64,000 bases of DNA from an uncultured Spartobacteria bacterium (GCA_903919125.1 CAIXGS010000027.1:62001-126000); one strand, 5' to 3'; numbered from the stretch's first letter, positions 24,195 to 33,928 are shown. Numbers and translations: made by a program. Notes: generated by a model not told the origin, from the letters alone.

Positions 24195-27100
24195 TCACTT
24201 TTGCGGGGGGAGCGCAAACGCCACCCACGTGTCGCCTGCGGGCCCTCCTAATTTACCACCGCCTGTGGCGGGTTGCAGGATGAACTGGCGCCCGTTCACC
24301 TCGTAGCAGGCCGGAGGTGCAGTGCCGTGGAGCGGTAACTCGTGACTCCATAATTCCTCGCCCGTTTTGGAATCAAAGGCGCGAATTTTCCGATCCCGCG
24401 TTCCACTGGCGAAGACCAGTCCCGTTTTTGTGACCATCGCGCCGCCGAAGTTTTCCTGCCCCGTCTTTGGCACGCCCTTCGCGGTCAGCTCTGAATATTC
24501 GCCCAGTGGGACACGCCAGGCCGTTGTTCCTGTGTTAAGGTTGATACAACTCAGCGTCCCCCAAGGTGCGGAACATGCGGGATACCCGTTCGCGTCCATC
24601 ACGCGGTTGAAGCCGGAGAAGGTCCAGTCCCTGCCTCCGGTCTTAGCGTTGGTTAAAGGACGGTCGCGGCACAACAGAAAGTTGAGCAGTGGCTGGATTT
24701 GTTCCTCCGAAAGATGGGCCATGGGAGGCATCGAGGCGCGTCCGGTTTTCAAAATTGCACGGATATCGGCTTCTGCGAGGCGGTGTCTGACCCCGCGCAT
24801 GGGCGGGGCGTGTGCAAGCCCTTTCCGATCAGGGCCGTGGCATGGGGAACAGTTGGTTTGATAAACTTGTTCTCCTGCGTTTGCGGGCACGAGCGGGGCC
24901 GGATCGTCGTCCCGGAAACAGGTGATGCTCCAGGGGATTTCATTGGAGGTGACGTATAAAAAACCGTCGGGATCCGCCGCCGCCCCGGTCCACTCGGCAC
25001 CGCCGTGGATGTTAAAAAGGAGCGTGGGCCGCGCTTCGTCGAAGGAGGGGAAGGGGCCGAGATTGGCGCGTTCCACGAGGGGAAGGACTGCGGCGCTCGC
25101 TGCGGGATCGGCGGGCAGATCCGCCTTGGTGTAGGACTGCCGAGCAAAGGGCGGAGGAATTTCAGGCGCGGGTTGGTATACGGCGGTGGTGTCTCCCGGG
25201 AGGGCGTGTGTATCGACCCGCACAAAACGGAAGTCGTACAACGGTTCGCCCGTGACTCTGTCAAGCAAGAGCGTGTTACCCAACTTGGTCACCTGCGCCA
25301 CGGCATCCACGCGGCGGCCGTGGCGTTCGACCGTTACGAGGTTCGGTGGCGCGGGAATGTCCCAGTCCCAAATGTCGTGCCGCAGCTCCTGAAAATGCCA
25401 GAGCCGCCGTCCGGTCGCGGCGTCGAGGGCCAGGACGCAGTTGGCGAACAGGTTGTCCCCCTGATGATTGATGCCGATAAAGTTGGGTTTTGGGGAGCCA
25501 AGTCCAATGTATGCGATGCCCCGAGATTCGTCCATCGCCATTCCACCCCAGCAGTTTGCGCCGCTTTCCAGAGCACTCCATGTTTCGTTGCCGTATTCGC
25601 CGTTCGGAGGGCGCGTCTTGAACGTCCACAGGCACTTTCCGTTGCGGGCGTCGTAGCCGTAGACGTCGCCGCTGTAGCCGGGCAACACGCAGATATTTCC
25701 ATGCATGGCTCCCACAGCAGTAGTTCCTCCCGGCACATGCGTTTTGCCTTTGTCCCCAAAGCTAGGAATAGGCTTTCCTGTTTCAGGATTTAGGGCGATG
25801 AGCCAGTTGCCGTCGCCGAATAGCAGCCGGGGTGCGTTTTCCGCATCGCCCTTCCAAAAAAGCAAACCCCGCCGGGCGGGCGAGGTGGATTCTTTTCCAA
25901 TCAGACTGCTAGGGGCAAAGCGCCATCGCTCCTCGCCGGTGGCGGCATCAAGGGCAGCGATGTTCTTGCCCGGAGTCGGTGTGAAAATAACCCCCTTCAC
26001 CACAATCGGATTGCACTGAATGTTGGCCGAGCCGTCGGCACTCCGGTAAGTCCACGCGGGCCGGAGTTCGCGCACATTTTCACGCGTGATTTGCGTGAGA
26101 CTTGAAAAGCGGTTTGAGGTCGGTCCCCCTAGGGAACGTTCCCAGTCGGCGTGGTTTTGGGTGACTGGCCAGCCGTTGGCTGGAGTCAGTTTTTCTGGGG
26201 CAGCTGCGGGGAGGATGAAGCTGGGCGGGAGGCTGTTTCGATTCTCGGGCGCGGGCGCGCGGAAAGCAGTCGGCACTTGAGGAGTCTGAGGCGCTTGTGA
26301 AGAACCCGTGCCGGCACCGAGCACCTGCGCGGGAAGGTCGTCGAAGTTCCAAAGCCCCAGAGTCTGCGCATCGGAATTGAGCGGATTGTCTCCGGGCGGG
26401 TCGATGTTCCGGATGCCCGAGGAGATACGCACATTGTCGATAAGTCCGTCGCAACCGAGGGAGCTCTCGACTAACCCACCGATGGCAAGTCCGCCTGGAT
26501 GCGGATTACCAGAACGTTCTCGAATTGAGGCTTCTTTCACCAGTTTTCCGTCGATGAAAAGGCAGGCTTTTTCGGCGGCGATAGTGGCGGCGACGGCGTG
26601 CCAAGTGCCGTCACAGATGTTCACGTCGCTTTTGACTTCGCCCCCGCGCCCGGGCAGGTATAAGCTGAGAAAGCCCGATTTGGCGTAGGTGTAGAATTCC
26701 CAATGGTCTGCGGAAGCCTTGGGATCGGAGGCGACGAGAATATTGAAACCAGTAGCACTGTTGATTTTGACCCGACATTCCACGGTGAGGGGCAGGGTGC
26801 GGAACGCGTCCTTTCCCTCCACGACGAGGCGTCCGCAGAGGGCTTTTCCAAAGGCAGGGTTGAGGGAGGGAACTCCGGTGGCGGGGGCGCTTGGAGAGGC
26901 TAATTTGAGCGTCGCCGGCGCATCTTTAAAGGTGCGCAGGCCAGGCTTGACTTTGGGGGCCTCGCCGTCGAGTTGAGGCAAAAGCCAGTTGAGTCCGTCA
27001 AGGTTGTCCAAGAGGCGTCCCTCCGCATCCTCGTTTGTGTGGTTAAGGATTCCAACGGGGCCTTTGTACCCGCTTTCGCGCAACTGGTGCAGGATCCGCA

Positions 27101-27914
27101 GATCCTCGGTGCCTGCTCCTAGTGGGAGGATCTTGCGGCCTTTTTCGTCCCCACCGATGTCCATCCCGTTGAGATTAATGCAGAGCAGGTGCGGAAGGGT
27201 GCGGGCCAGTATGCGCACGATCCGGTCGAGTTGACCGTGGCCGTGGTGAAAATTGTAAACGATGCCTACGTTGGTGACCCCGTCTGCCTTGAGTGCCTCG
27301 ATGATGGCAAGCTGGTTCTCAGGCTCCCCAAACCAGCTGCCGTGGTTGTAGAGGCCAACGGTGCAGCCGATTTCTCTGGCAGCAGCGCAGATGGGCTTGA
27401 GACGGGTGAGTTCAGCCGCGATGCGGGCTTTCTGGTCGGCTTCATCCTTCACCGCGATTGGCCCGCCGCCACCGCTGACCCAGAGTTGTGGCTTTACGCC
27501 GTATCGCTTGAAAAGTTCCAGCGCGGCTCTTGCCTCGTCGTTGAGATTACCGGGGAACCACCAACCGAGTAGCTCGATGTGATGCTTGGCTAGTGCAGCA
27601 AGTTCAGCGTCCCACTGGGGGATGTGTTCCTTGCGATAATCATAAACCAACTTAGAAATTCCCAGCTTCTCCAACATCGCTGCCCGCTCTTCGGGTCCGC
27701 GCCGTTTGCCATCGTAGGGAACGATGCACCATGCGGCTAAGTTCGAGCGGCGGAAAAGGTCGCTTTGGTTGTCCGTCGCCAATTTGGTGCGGGCTGCGGG
27801 AGACGCTGGGTTCGGAGCGGACTCAACGCCTTGGATTTGAGCGAGGGGGGCAATTCCGAGCAGGAGTGCCGCAAAAGAAACGAGGAACCGCTTGGTGGAG
27901 GCGAGGGAATTCAT
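24195..27914 (-). CDS. Secreted fusion: sugar isomerase-like TIM barrel, LamG, PQQ quinoprotein and cytochrome c
   Basis: A 1239-residue exported protein. A signal peptide covers 1-27. Residues about 55-330 are a xylose-isomerase-like TIM barrel (WCIVPYDG, GVKPQLWVSGGGG, VGLYNHGSW, FHHGHGQLDR). Residues 350-530 are a LamG/concanavalin-like domain (HWEFYTYAKSGF, LIDNVRISSGIRN). Residues 590 to the end are a quinoprotein beta-propeller (ALDAATGEERWRF, GRRLWHFQELRHDIWDWDIPAPP) into which a class I cytochrome c is inserted (NCSPCHGP at about 1020, SMPP as axial Met region). The propeller resembles membrane-type PQQ glucose or alcohol dehydrogenases. Periplasmic sugar oxidation with electron transfer is inferred. 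It is divergent from a PAS-AraC gene that probably controls it. Confidence 0.85.
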   Translation of the reverse strand: MNSLASTKRFLVSFAALLLGIAPLAQIQGVESAPNPASPAARTKLATDNQSDLFRRSNLAAWCIVPYDGKRRGPEERAAMLEKLGISKLVYDYRKEHIPQWDAELAALAKHHIELLGWWFPGNLNDEARAALELFKRYGVKPQLWVSGGGGPIAVKDEADQKARIAAELTRLKPICAAAREIGCTVGLYNHGSWFGEPENQLAIIEALKADGVTNVGIVYNFHHGHGQLDRIVRILARTLPHLLCINLNGMDIGGDEKGRKILPLGAGTEDLRILHQLRESGYKGPVGILNHTNEDAEGRLLDNLDGLNWLLPQLDGEAPKVKPGLRTFKDAPATLKLASPSAPATGVPSLNPAFGKALCGRLVVEGKDAFRTLPLTVECRVKINSATGFNILVASDPKASADHWEFYTYAKSGFLSLYLPGRGGEVKSDVNICDGTWHAVAATIAAEKACLFIDGKLVKEASIRERSGNPHPGGLAIGGLVESSLGCDGLIDNVRISSGIRNIDPPGDNPLNSDAQTLGLWNFDDLPAQVLGAGTGSSQAPQTPQVPTAFRAPAPENRNSLPPSFILPAAAPEKLTPANGWPVTQNHADWERSLGGPTSNRFSSLTQITRENVRELRPAWTYRSADGSANIQCNPIVVKGVIFTPTPGKNIAALDAATGEERWRFAPSSLIGKESTSPARRGLLFWKGDAENAPRLLFGDGNWLIALNPETGKPIPSFGDKGKTHVPGGTTAVGAMHGNICVLPGYSGDVYGYDARNGKCLWTFKTRPPNGEYGNETWSALESGANCWGGMAMDESRGIAYIGLGSPKPNFIGINHQGDNLFANCVLALDAATGRRLWHFQELRHDIWDWDIPAPPNLVTVERHGRRVDAVAQVTKLGNTLLLDRVTGEPLYDFRFVRVDTHALPGDTTAVYQPAPEIPPPFARQSYTKADLPADPAASAAVLPLVERANLGPFPSFDEARPTLLFNIHGGAEWTGAAADPDGFLYVTSNEIPWSITCFRDDDPAPLVPANAGEQVYQTNCSPCHGPDRKGLAHAPPMRGVRHRLAEADIRAILKTGRASMPPMAHLSEEQIQPLLNFLLCRDRPLTNAKTGGRDWTFSGFNRVMDANGYPACSAPWGTLSCINLNTGTTAWRVPLGEYSELTAKGVPKTGQENFGGAMVTKTGLVFASGTRDRKIRAFDSKTGEELWSHELPLHGTAPPACYEVNGRQFILQPATGGGKLGGPAGDTWVAFALPPQK

Positions 27915-28043
27915 AGGGAGGCAAGAGGGATCGCGAGCGAGGTTGATTAGGGCATAAACCCCACGACTACGTCTAGAACGGGGACGTCTCCTTTGTGTAC
28001 GGCAGCGCCAAACAAAGGGGTGCTAAAGGTCCCCTGTTAGCGT

Positions 28044-28050
28044 AAGGAGG
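28044..28050 (+). promoter_or_regulatory. Shine-Dalgarno selecting a TTG start
   Basis: AAGGAGG lies 8 nt before the TTG at 28059 and is the only strong ribosome binding site here. The next in-frame ATG at 28080 is 29 nt away, too far, so the TTG is the likelier start. Confidence 0.7.
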
Positions 28051-28058
28051 TTGGTGGT

Positions 28059-28817
28059 TTGTCAACTCAGCAGCAGCAGATGTCCTTTCCCCCCGACTTA
28101 ATTGCCTCCTTCTTTGCCTCCCTGAGTTCGGAACAGGGGCTGCGATTGTTTGACGCTTTGCCGGACACTCGGCTGTTTGTTAAGGACGCCAACGGTGTTT
28201 ACATGCACGTCAGTCAGGGCATGGTTCTCGCCCACGGATTCATCCACGAGAACGCCATCCTCGGACGCACTGACTACGACTTCATTCCGGCCTATCTTGC
28301 CGATCAGTACACCCGGGATGACAAGCGTGTGCTTGAGGGGAACGAGATTTGGGGGCGTGTCGAAATGGTGATGCGCCACCCGCAATGCCACGACTGGTAT
28401 CTCACATCAAAGATCCCCTTGCGCGCCAAAGACGGCCGTATTGTTGGACTTGCGGGCATTTCAAGGGATCTGGAAAAGACGGCCCGGTTTGCCTCGCCTT
28501 TCACCCAGTTGGCGCCGGTTTTGGAATATATCCGCGAGGAGTTTGCGGCCCCTTTCGATCTTGCCCTTCTCGCGCAGCACGCAGGGATGTCTAAGCGCAG
28601 CTTTCAGCGCCATTTCAAAAAGGCCTTTCAGATGACTCCGAGCGGTTATCTCCGGCAATTCCGGATCGGTAAGGTCTGCCAGATGCTTCTGGAAACGGAT
28701 GAAACAATTTCAGCAATCGCACAGGAAACCGGCTTTACGGATCACAGCCACTTGATCCGTGAGTTTGCCAGCGCGATCGGAAGCACTCCGAGCGCTTATC
28801 GAACACGCTACCGGTGA
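28059..28817 (+). CDS. PAS domain plus AraC-type regulator
   Basis: A 252-residue regulator. Residues about 25-140 form a PAS fold (LPDTRLFVKDANGVYMHVSQ, ILGRTDYDFIPAYLADQYTRDDKRVLEG, IVGLAGISRDL). Residues 150-250 hold the double HTH of AraC proteins (LALLAQHAGMSKRSFQRHFKKAF, ISAIAQETGFTDHSHLIREF). The input signal is unknown. It diverges from the large quinoprotein fusion gene with 144 bp between, so that gene is the likely target. The TTG start is chosen on the strength of the Shine-Dalgarno. Confidence 0.88.
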   Translation: MSTQQQQMSFPPDLIASFFASLSSEQGLRLFDALPDTRLFVKDANGVYMHVSQGMVLAHGFIHENAILGRTDYDFIPAYLADQYTRDDKRVLEGNEIWGRVEMVMRHPQCHDWYLTSKIPLRAKDGRIVGLAGISRDLEKTARFASPFTQLAPVLEYIREEFAAPFDLALLAQHAGMSKRSFQRHFKKAFQMTPSGYLRQFRIGKVCQMLLETDETISAIAQETGFTDHSHLIREFASAIGSTPSAYRTRYR

Positions 28818-28935
28818 ACAACGGCGAGCGCATCCTTTAGTCGGTCCTGAAAAACTCCCCCGCAGCACTTCGTGGGAGGCAGGGGACAGACACTTTTGGG
28901 CCAAATCACTCCTGCGACGCTCAGAACCTTTCAGC

Positions 28936-29307
28936 TCATGGCAACCTTTTCGCTATCCACTGAGTCCTGTTCTTTGTTTGGGAGATTCGAAAACCTTTCA
29001 TCGATTGGCCATCCGCTGAAAGGTTCATGAGATCTTTCGCGTAATTTTGGTCAGGCCACACCATTTCATACTTAGGGGTGGAGTTGGGAAGTCTTCTCCA
29101 TGTTCCACGCTGGTTTCCCTTCCAAATGATTGTTCCATCCGCAAGGAACTCGGTATCGTAGCCCGATGACCACTTCCATTTTCCAACGATGGGTTCATTT
29201 TTATCCTCCTTTTCAGCAACCTGATTCTTTTGCTGAGCAGGCGACTCGGACGGAGTGGCTAGGAGAAATATTTCCAGGATTGCTAGAAGGTTAAAAAGCC
29301 GCCTCAT
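28936..29307 (-). CDS. Small exported protein of unknown function
   Basis: A predicted 123-residue protein with a signal peptide (MRRLFNLLAILEIFLLATPSES). The mature part has a lipocalin-like opening (IVGKWKWSSGYDTEFLADGTI) and a Trp-rich beta pattern, then MNLSADGQSMKGFRIS. The frame is open upstream to 29466, but the signal peptide supports the inner ATG at 29307. I do not recognise a named family. It is flanked by the PAS-AraC gene and an MBL hydrolase gene. Confidence 0.55.
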   Translation of the reverse strand: MRRLFNLLAILEIFLLATPSESPAQQKNQVAEKEDKNEPIVGKWKWSSGYDTEFLADGTIIWKGNQRGTWRRLPNSTPKYEMVWPDQNYAKDLMNLSADGQSMKGFRISQTKNRTQWIAKRLP

Positions 29308-29560
29308 AAGCATAATGACTATCAATGAAAGGCCGAGGATCAAGTTAAAACTGAGGTGGGTTTTTGGGAACCGGCAAAGCCGCTTGCTTGGAATGCTGCC
29401 GTTTAAATGGACTGTCTTTTGAGGGTTGAGGAAACGATCTGCTTTTTCGAATGTCTTACTTTTCATTAAGGCATCGTCGCATTTCGGCGAGTGGCATCCT
29501 GCTGGCCGCGTGCTTTGATGCCCCGAAAATCGCGTTCGGCAAAGCGTGTGGGAGCGTCCC

Positions 29561-30541
29561 TTAAAATACCACTGGGGTGCCTTCCGTCAAAAAGGCGATC
29601 CGATCCTCCAGCCCGCGGCTTTGGGCGGCAGCCAGCAGACGGCGAGGAGGTTCATCCAAAGGTTCGTAAGACATGCGAAAAGTTCCGTGGTGCATGGGCA
29701 CCATGACTTTAGCGTTCAGTGAGACGAAGGCATCCAGCGCCTCCTCCGGGTTCATGTGGACGCTGCGCAAGCTTGGAGGCTCGTACGCGCCAATAGGTAA
29801 CAGCGCCACGTCGATGGCAAAGCGGCGACCGATTTCCGCAAATCCATCGAAGGCAGCCGAATCCCCGCCGTGGTACACGATCTTGCCTCCCATTTCGACG
29901 ATAAATCCCCCAAAGCCGCGGTGCGAATCGTGCAGCATTCTGGCGCCCCAGTGTTTGCAAGGAGTCAGCGTAACGCGAATCCCATCCAGCTCAAAGCTTT
30001 CCCAATAATGGAGTTCCTGCACAACCCCAAAGCCAAGATCGTGCACTAGGTCGCCCACCTCAAAGGGCACCACGATGGGTTGCCCTGTGGCGACTCGTCG
30101 CAGTGTTCGCCGATCGAGATGATCAAAGTGCGCGTGCGTCACCAGTACGAGGTCCGTGGGCGGCAGCGCGCCAAGCTCCACACCGGGATGCCGCATCCGT
30201 TTGATGCCCTTCACCCACTTGGCCCAAATCGGATCTATCAACACATTGCCCGCCGCTGATTGAAGCAGAAACGAGGCGTGACCGATCCATGTCACCGCAA
30301 CTTCTCCGTGACCAAAAGTCTGCCATTTAGGTCGTAATGACTTGCCTTCCCGAGTTTTAAAAAGCGATGGCAAAAAAATTTCCGTCACTGGATTCCGCCG
30401 TGTCCAACCCGCCACGGGAGCCAAATCCACATGCAATTCCTGATGTAATGCGGCAGCTGTGGCAGCCTCCCCCGCCTTGAGTGAGGAGCCGTCTGATTTG
30501 CGGATTTCCGCTTTCGATGTGCTGCGCTCGGGCTTGGCCAC
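29561..30541 (-). CDS. MBL-fold metallo-hydrolase (NAPE-PLD/UlaG-like)
   Basis: A 326-residue metallo-beta-lactamase-fold hydrolase. The zinc motif HAHFDHLD covers residues 136-143. Further ligands are the His in TPCKHWGAR, Asp in YHGGDSAAF, and His in VPMHHGTFRM. Sequence style (TWIGHASFLLQ, LIDPIWAK) matches the group of N-acylphosphatidylethanolamine phospholipase D-like and UlaG-like hydrolases. The N-terminal ~45 residues are an extension without clear fold. The substrate is uncertain. It lies 106 bp downstream of pgsA on the same strand. Confidence 0.87.
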   Translation of the reverse strand: MAKPERSTSKAEIRKSDGSSLKAGEAATAAALHQELHVDLAPVAGWTRRNPVTEIFLPSLFKTREGKSLRPKWQTFGHGEVAVTWIGHASFLLQSAAGNVLIDPIWAKWVKGIKRMRHPGVELGALPPTDLVLVTHAHFDHLDRRTLRRVATGQPIVVPFEVGDLVHDLGFGVVQELHYWESFELDGIRVTLTPCKHWGARMLHDSHRGFGGFIVEMGGKIVYHGGDSAAFDGFAEIGRRFAIDVALLPIGAYEPPSLRSVHMNPEEALDAFVSLNAKVMVPMHHGTFRMSYEPLDEPPRRLLAAAQSRGLEDRIAFLTEGTPVVF

Positions 30542-30647
30542 GATCCAGCACCCTAAAGCCAGTGGTGCTCCTACGCAAAAATAAATCCTCTACGGAAGCG
30601 AATAAACTTCGGGCGCAGCGGCTTGGCAAAAAAGCCGGACATTTACA

Positions 30648-31244
30648 TCAGCGATCTTCAATGAGATGGCGGTTGCGCCAGAGATAGCCCAGACCGGACC
30701 CCACCGTCAGGGCCAGCGCAAGGCCTAGCAGGATGGAACCCACGGGGCGCCAAAGCACGTTCAGAAAGGAGGGCTGCGGAACCCAGCCGGCCCGAATCCA
30801 CTCGTCGAGACTTAAAAGCAGCAGAAAATAAAGAATCGTAATGATTTGCCAGATCGTCTTGTGCTTTCCAAAGCGGTCGGCTGGAAGCACCACCCCTTTT
30901 GCTGCTGCTAGTTGCCGCAAGCCTGTAATGAGAAATTCTCGGCTCACGATCACGATCGCCACCCACGCAGGAATGGCGGCGTGCCCATTACTTTCTCGCG
31001 CCGCTAGACAAATCAACGCAGTAGCGGTGAGAATTTTATCCACCAAAGGATCCATTAGAGCGCCAAAGTCAGTAATGAGATTGTAGCGGCGGGCAATAGC
31101 GCCGTCTGCGTAATCTGTAAAACTCGCGAGACCAAAGAGCAAGAGAGCGCCAGTACAGGAAAAGGGTTGGTAGGACTCCAACGAAGCGGCGAAACCAGCC
31201 GTTATACCTAACCGCATCATGGTAAGCTTGTTGGGTAGGTTCAT
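30648..31244 (-). CDS. pgsA: CDP-diacylglycerol-glycerol-3-phosphate 3-phosphatidyltransferase
   Basis: A 198-residue integral membrane CDP-alcohol phosphatidyltransferase that makes phosphatidylglycerol phosphate. The catalytic signature is intact: Asp44, Asp47-Gly48, Ala51-Arg52, Gly61, Asp65 and Asp69 in DYADGAIARR...DFGALMDPLVDK. Several hydrophobic helices follow. The frame is open to 31316, but the family starts at MNLPNKLTMMR, so the ATG at 31244 is used. It is divergent from gnd with 129 bp between. Confidence 0.9.
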   Translation of the reverse strand: MNLPNKLTMMRLGITAGFAASLESYQPFSCTGALLLFGLASFTDYADGAIARRYNLITDFGALMDPLVDKILTATALICLAARESNGHAAIPAWVAIVIVSREFLITGLRQLAAAKGVVLPADRFGKHKTIWQIITILYFLLLLSLDEWIRAGWVPQPSFLNVLWRPVGSILLGLALALTVGSGLGYLWRNRHLIEDR

Positions 31245-31373
31245 GGGTGGTTTGGCTGCGACTCTGCTGCGGCGAATCCTCTTTTGCAAGGATGGCAAAT
31301 GCCGATTGCCGAGCACTCACTCTGACGTTAGCCTGCACGCTGACTCAATCTGAAATCTATAAGTTAAAACATC

Positions 31374-32795
31374 ATGTCTGCAAACTGTGATATCGGCCTC
31401 ATCGGCCTCGCTGTAATGGGGGAAAACCTAGTTCTCAACATGGAGAGCAAGGGATTTACCGTCGCTGTCTACAACCGCACCGCTGCGGTAACAGATAAAT
31501 TCGCCGAAGGGCGCGCCAAGGGAAAACACATCGTTGCCACGCACACTCTGGAAGAGTTTGTGGGAGCATTGAGTCGGCCTCGCAAAGCGCAGATTATGGT
31601 GAAAGCGGGCGCACCCGTGGACGCAGTAATCGACCAGTTGGTTCCGCTCCTCTCAGAAGGGGACATCATTATTGACGGGGGGAACTCGCTCTGGACTGAT
31701 ACGCAACGCCGCGAAAAGGCTCTTGCGGCCAAGGGGATCCGCTACTTTGGCGTCGGCGTTTCGGGCGGCGAAGAAGGAGCGCTCAAGGGCCCGTCCATTA
31801 TGCCGGGCGGCTCCAAAGAAGGCTGGGAATTCCTTGCCCCAATTTACACCAAAATTTCAGCGCACGTGGACGGTGAATCGTGCTGCCGTTACATGGGGCC
31901 AGATGGCGCAGGACATTACGTCAAGATGGTCCACAACGGCATCGAGTACGGTGATATGCAGTTGATTTGTGAGGCTTATTCCATTCTTAAGAATTTGCTT
32001 GGCTTGAGCGCTCACGAACTCGCCGAAATCTTTACCGAATGGAACGGCGGCGAACTCAATAGTTATCTGATTGAGATCACCTCCCGCATCTTCGGGCGCA
32101 CCGATCCAGAAACCGGCAAGGCCTTGGTGGATGTGATCGTGGATAGGGCCGGACAAAAGGGCACAGGCAAGTGGACGGTGGGTCACGCTGTGGAAATGGG
32201 CGTCCCGCTTTCGACCATCTCTTCGGCGGTGGAAGCGCGTATTTTGTCATCACTGAAGGAAGAGCGCGTAGAGGCTAGCAAACATTTGACAGGCCCCGCC
32301 CCTACCGCTTTCGAGGGGGACCGCAAAGCCCTTATCGAGGCCGTGCGTGACGCTTTGTATGCATCCAAAATCGTCTCCTACGCCCAGGGTTTCGTACAGT
32401 TGGGCGCTGCGGCGAAGCAGTATGGTTGGACGCTTAATTTTGGTGATATCGCAACCATTTGGCGCGGCGGCTGCATCATCCGTGCGCAGTTCCTTAACCG
32501 CATTAAGCAGGCCTACGAGTTGAACCCAGGATTGAAAAACCTGATGCTGGACCCGTTCTTCAGCGACATCCTTGGACACACTCAGTTAAACTGGCGCACC
32601 GCCGTTGCCGAAGCAATCACGCACGGCATCCCAGTGCCCGCGTTCGGCGCATCCCTCGCCTATTACGACAGTTACCGTGCGGAACGCCTCCCAGCGAACC
32701 TGCTCCAAGCACAACGCGACTTCTTTGGCGCGCACACCTACGAGCGCTTGGACAAGCCAGTTGGCGAGCACTTCCATACAGACTGGATGCACTAA
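31374..32795 (+). CDS. gnd: 6-phosphogluconate dehydrogenase, decarboxylating
   Basis: A 473-residue enzyme of the oxidative pentose phosphate pathway that converts 6-phosphogluconate to ribulose 5-phosphate, CO2 and NADPH. The Rossmann motif is [16 protein letters not shown] with NRT at the end of strand 2, typical of NADP specificity. The substrate signature is [18 protein letters not shown] (here VSGGEEGA). The catalytic Lys and Glu are in [18 protein letters not shown]. The C-terminus has [13 protein letters not shown]. It is followed by a strong terminator. Rpe, the next enzyme, is 5.6 kb away. Confidence 0.97.
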   Translation: MSANCDIGLIGLAVMGENLVLNMESKGFTVAVYNRTAAVTDKFAEGRAKGKHIVATHTLEEFVGALSRPRKAQIMVKAGAPVDAVIDQLVPLLSEGDIIIDGGNSLWTDTQRREKALAAKGIRYFGVGVSGGEEGALKGPSIMPGGSKEGWEFLAPIYTKISAHVDGESCCRYMGPDGAGHYVKMVHNGIEYGDMQLICEAYSILKNLLGLSAHELAEIFTEWNGGELNSYLIEITSRIFGRTDPETGKALVDVIVDRAGQKGTGKWTVGHAVEMGVPLSTISSAVEARILSSLKEERVEASKHLTGPAPTAFEGDRKALIEAVRDALYASKIVSYAQGFVQLGAAAKQYGWTLNFGDIATIWRGGCIIRAQFLNRIKQAYELNPGLKNLMLDPFFSDILGHTQLNWRTAVAEAITHGIPVPAFGASLAYYDSYRAERLPANLLQAQRDFFGAHTYERLDKPVGEHFHTDWMH

Positions 32796-32837
32796 TGGCT
32801 CGGTTGGTTTGATGGCTCCATTCAGAGCGTCACCGGA

Positions 32838-32869
32838 AAGAGCGTCGTCCCAAAGGCGGCGCTCTTTTC
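32838..32869 (+). terminator. Rho-independent terminator of gnd
   Basis: Stem GAGCGTCGTC / GGCGGCGCTC (two G-T pairs), loop CCAAA, flanked by A3 and T4, 43 bp after the gnd stop. Confidence 0.8.
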
Positions 32870-33059
32870 GGATCGTGAATCAACATAAACTAGGACGAAA
32901 AATTTCGCGCCTAGAGGCAACTTCTGCTAGAATCCCCCATGAAGATATCGACTCTCGAAGAAGTTAGCCCAAGCAGCATTGCAGGTCTTGCTTTGCCTCC
33001 GTCCGTTGTCTCCGCCCTTTAACTGCTTGGCGATTTCGAGCGTTAGATGAAACCCTCCT

Positions 33060-33440
33060 ATGGCAGCCCCAAATTCCTTTGAGCTCCATTATCAGTGCCA
33101 GCGTTGTACGGCCTGTTGCCGCTGGCCCGGACAGGTCAAAGTTGGCACCTCGGAGTTAGCCGCGATGGCTAAACTGCTTGAGATGGAGGAGTGGGTTTTT
33201 ATTCAGGAATACACTCGGCTAAGACCCCAACGAGACGGCCTTGCGCTGAAGGACAAGGCGAACGGCGAATGCATTTTTTTAGAAGGCCGCGATTGTCGCG
33301 TACAGGAAGCCAAACCCATCCAGTGCAAGGGCTTTCCGAATACATGGAACTTCCCAGGATGGCGTGCGGTCTGCGAGGCTATCCCCAGTTTAAAAGAAGG
33401 CCACAGCGCCAAAACCCGCGCTGAAGACACTTGTTTGTGA
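33060..33440 (+). CDS. YkgJ-type cysteine-cluster protein
   Basis: A 126-residue zinc- or iron-chelatase-type (YkgJ/CxxCxxCC) protein. The N-terminal cluster is CQRCTACCRWPG, and further Cys residues lie in GECIFLEGRDCRVQEAKPIQCKGFP, giving about eight conserved cysteines. The family may bind an Fe-S cluster or zinc and has no proven activity. Its stop overlaps the GTG of the pseudopilin gene (GTGA), so it heads the type II secretion operon. Confidence 0.85.
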   Translation: MAAPNSFELHYQCQRCTACCRWPGQVKVGTSELAAMAKLLEMEEWVFIQEYTRLRPQRDGLALKDKANGECIFLEGRDCRVQEAKPIQCKGFPNTWNFPGWRAVCEAIPSLKEGHSAKTRAEDTCL

Positions 33441-33928
33441 AAATACGTCCTCAGAACGCAGGCTTTACGCTGTTGGAGATTTGCATGGCGGTCGCAATCG
33501 GCCTGCTGATGCTGAGCCTTGCTATGCCCAGCTTGCGCGGCCTTTTCGCGGAGGACCGCCTTCGTGATCGCATGCGCCAGTTCGACGAATTCGTGGGCAA
33601 GGCGGCAACTCTCGCACGCACGACCCGCAAAGAGGTCCGATTGCGCTGGGAACCCGAGGGCGTGCGAATGGTTCCAGAAGAACCTTTGGACACCGACAAT
33701 TCCGCCACAGTGGATGGTGGGGATTTTTTTCCGTTTCAAAAGGACGAAGAGTTCATCCTCTCTCGGGTGGCTGCCCGCGATCCCAAGGCACCGTGGGAAT
33801 GGAGCTTCTGGCCTGAAGGCGTGCGCGAGCCAGTGGAGGTCTCGTACAACAGTCCCGGTGGGAGTTGGTCGGAACGCTTCGGAGCCCTGGTGCCCGAGCC
33901 TGATGTGATCTCGGTACGGGTCCCCTAA
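33437..33928 (+). CDS. GspH-like minor pseudopilin
   Basis: A 163-residue type IV pilin-like protein. The prepilin peptidase site is G|FTLLE (AGFTLLEICMAVAIG) with Glu5 and a hydrophobic helix of about 20 residues. It is the first of three consecutive pilin-like genes, so GspH is the likely equivalent. The GTG at 33437 overlaps the preceding stop; a TTG two codons earlier is possible. The globular part is acidic and lacks obvious named motifs. Confidence 0.78.
   Translation: MKIRPQNAGFTLLEICMAVAIGLLMLSLAMPSLRGLFAEDRLRDRMRQFDEFVGKAATLARTTRKEVRLRWEPEGVRMVPEEPLDTDNSATVDGGDFFPFQKDEEFILSRVAARDPKAPWEWSFWPEGVREPVEVSYNSPGGSWSERFGALVPEPDVISVRVP

Noticed and set aside
25005-25793. A 262-residue + strand ORF inside the quinoprotein gene
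   Set aside because: The opposite strand has clear propeller and heme motifs; this ORF is a GC-rich shadow.
28878-28900. GGGACAGACAC-like string, similar to ends of REP-type elements
   Set aside because: Only one copy, no partner repeat and no transposase nearby.
32939-33022. A 27-codon ORF between gnd and the YkgJ gene
   Set aside because: No Shine-Dalgarno, no similarity and chance-level length; not supported as a gene or leader peptide.
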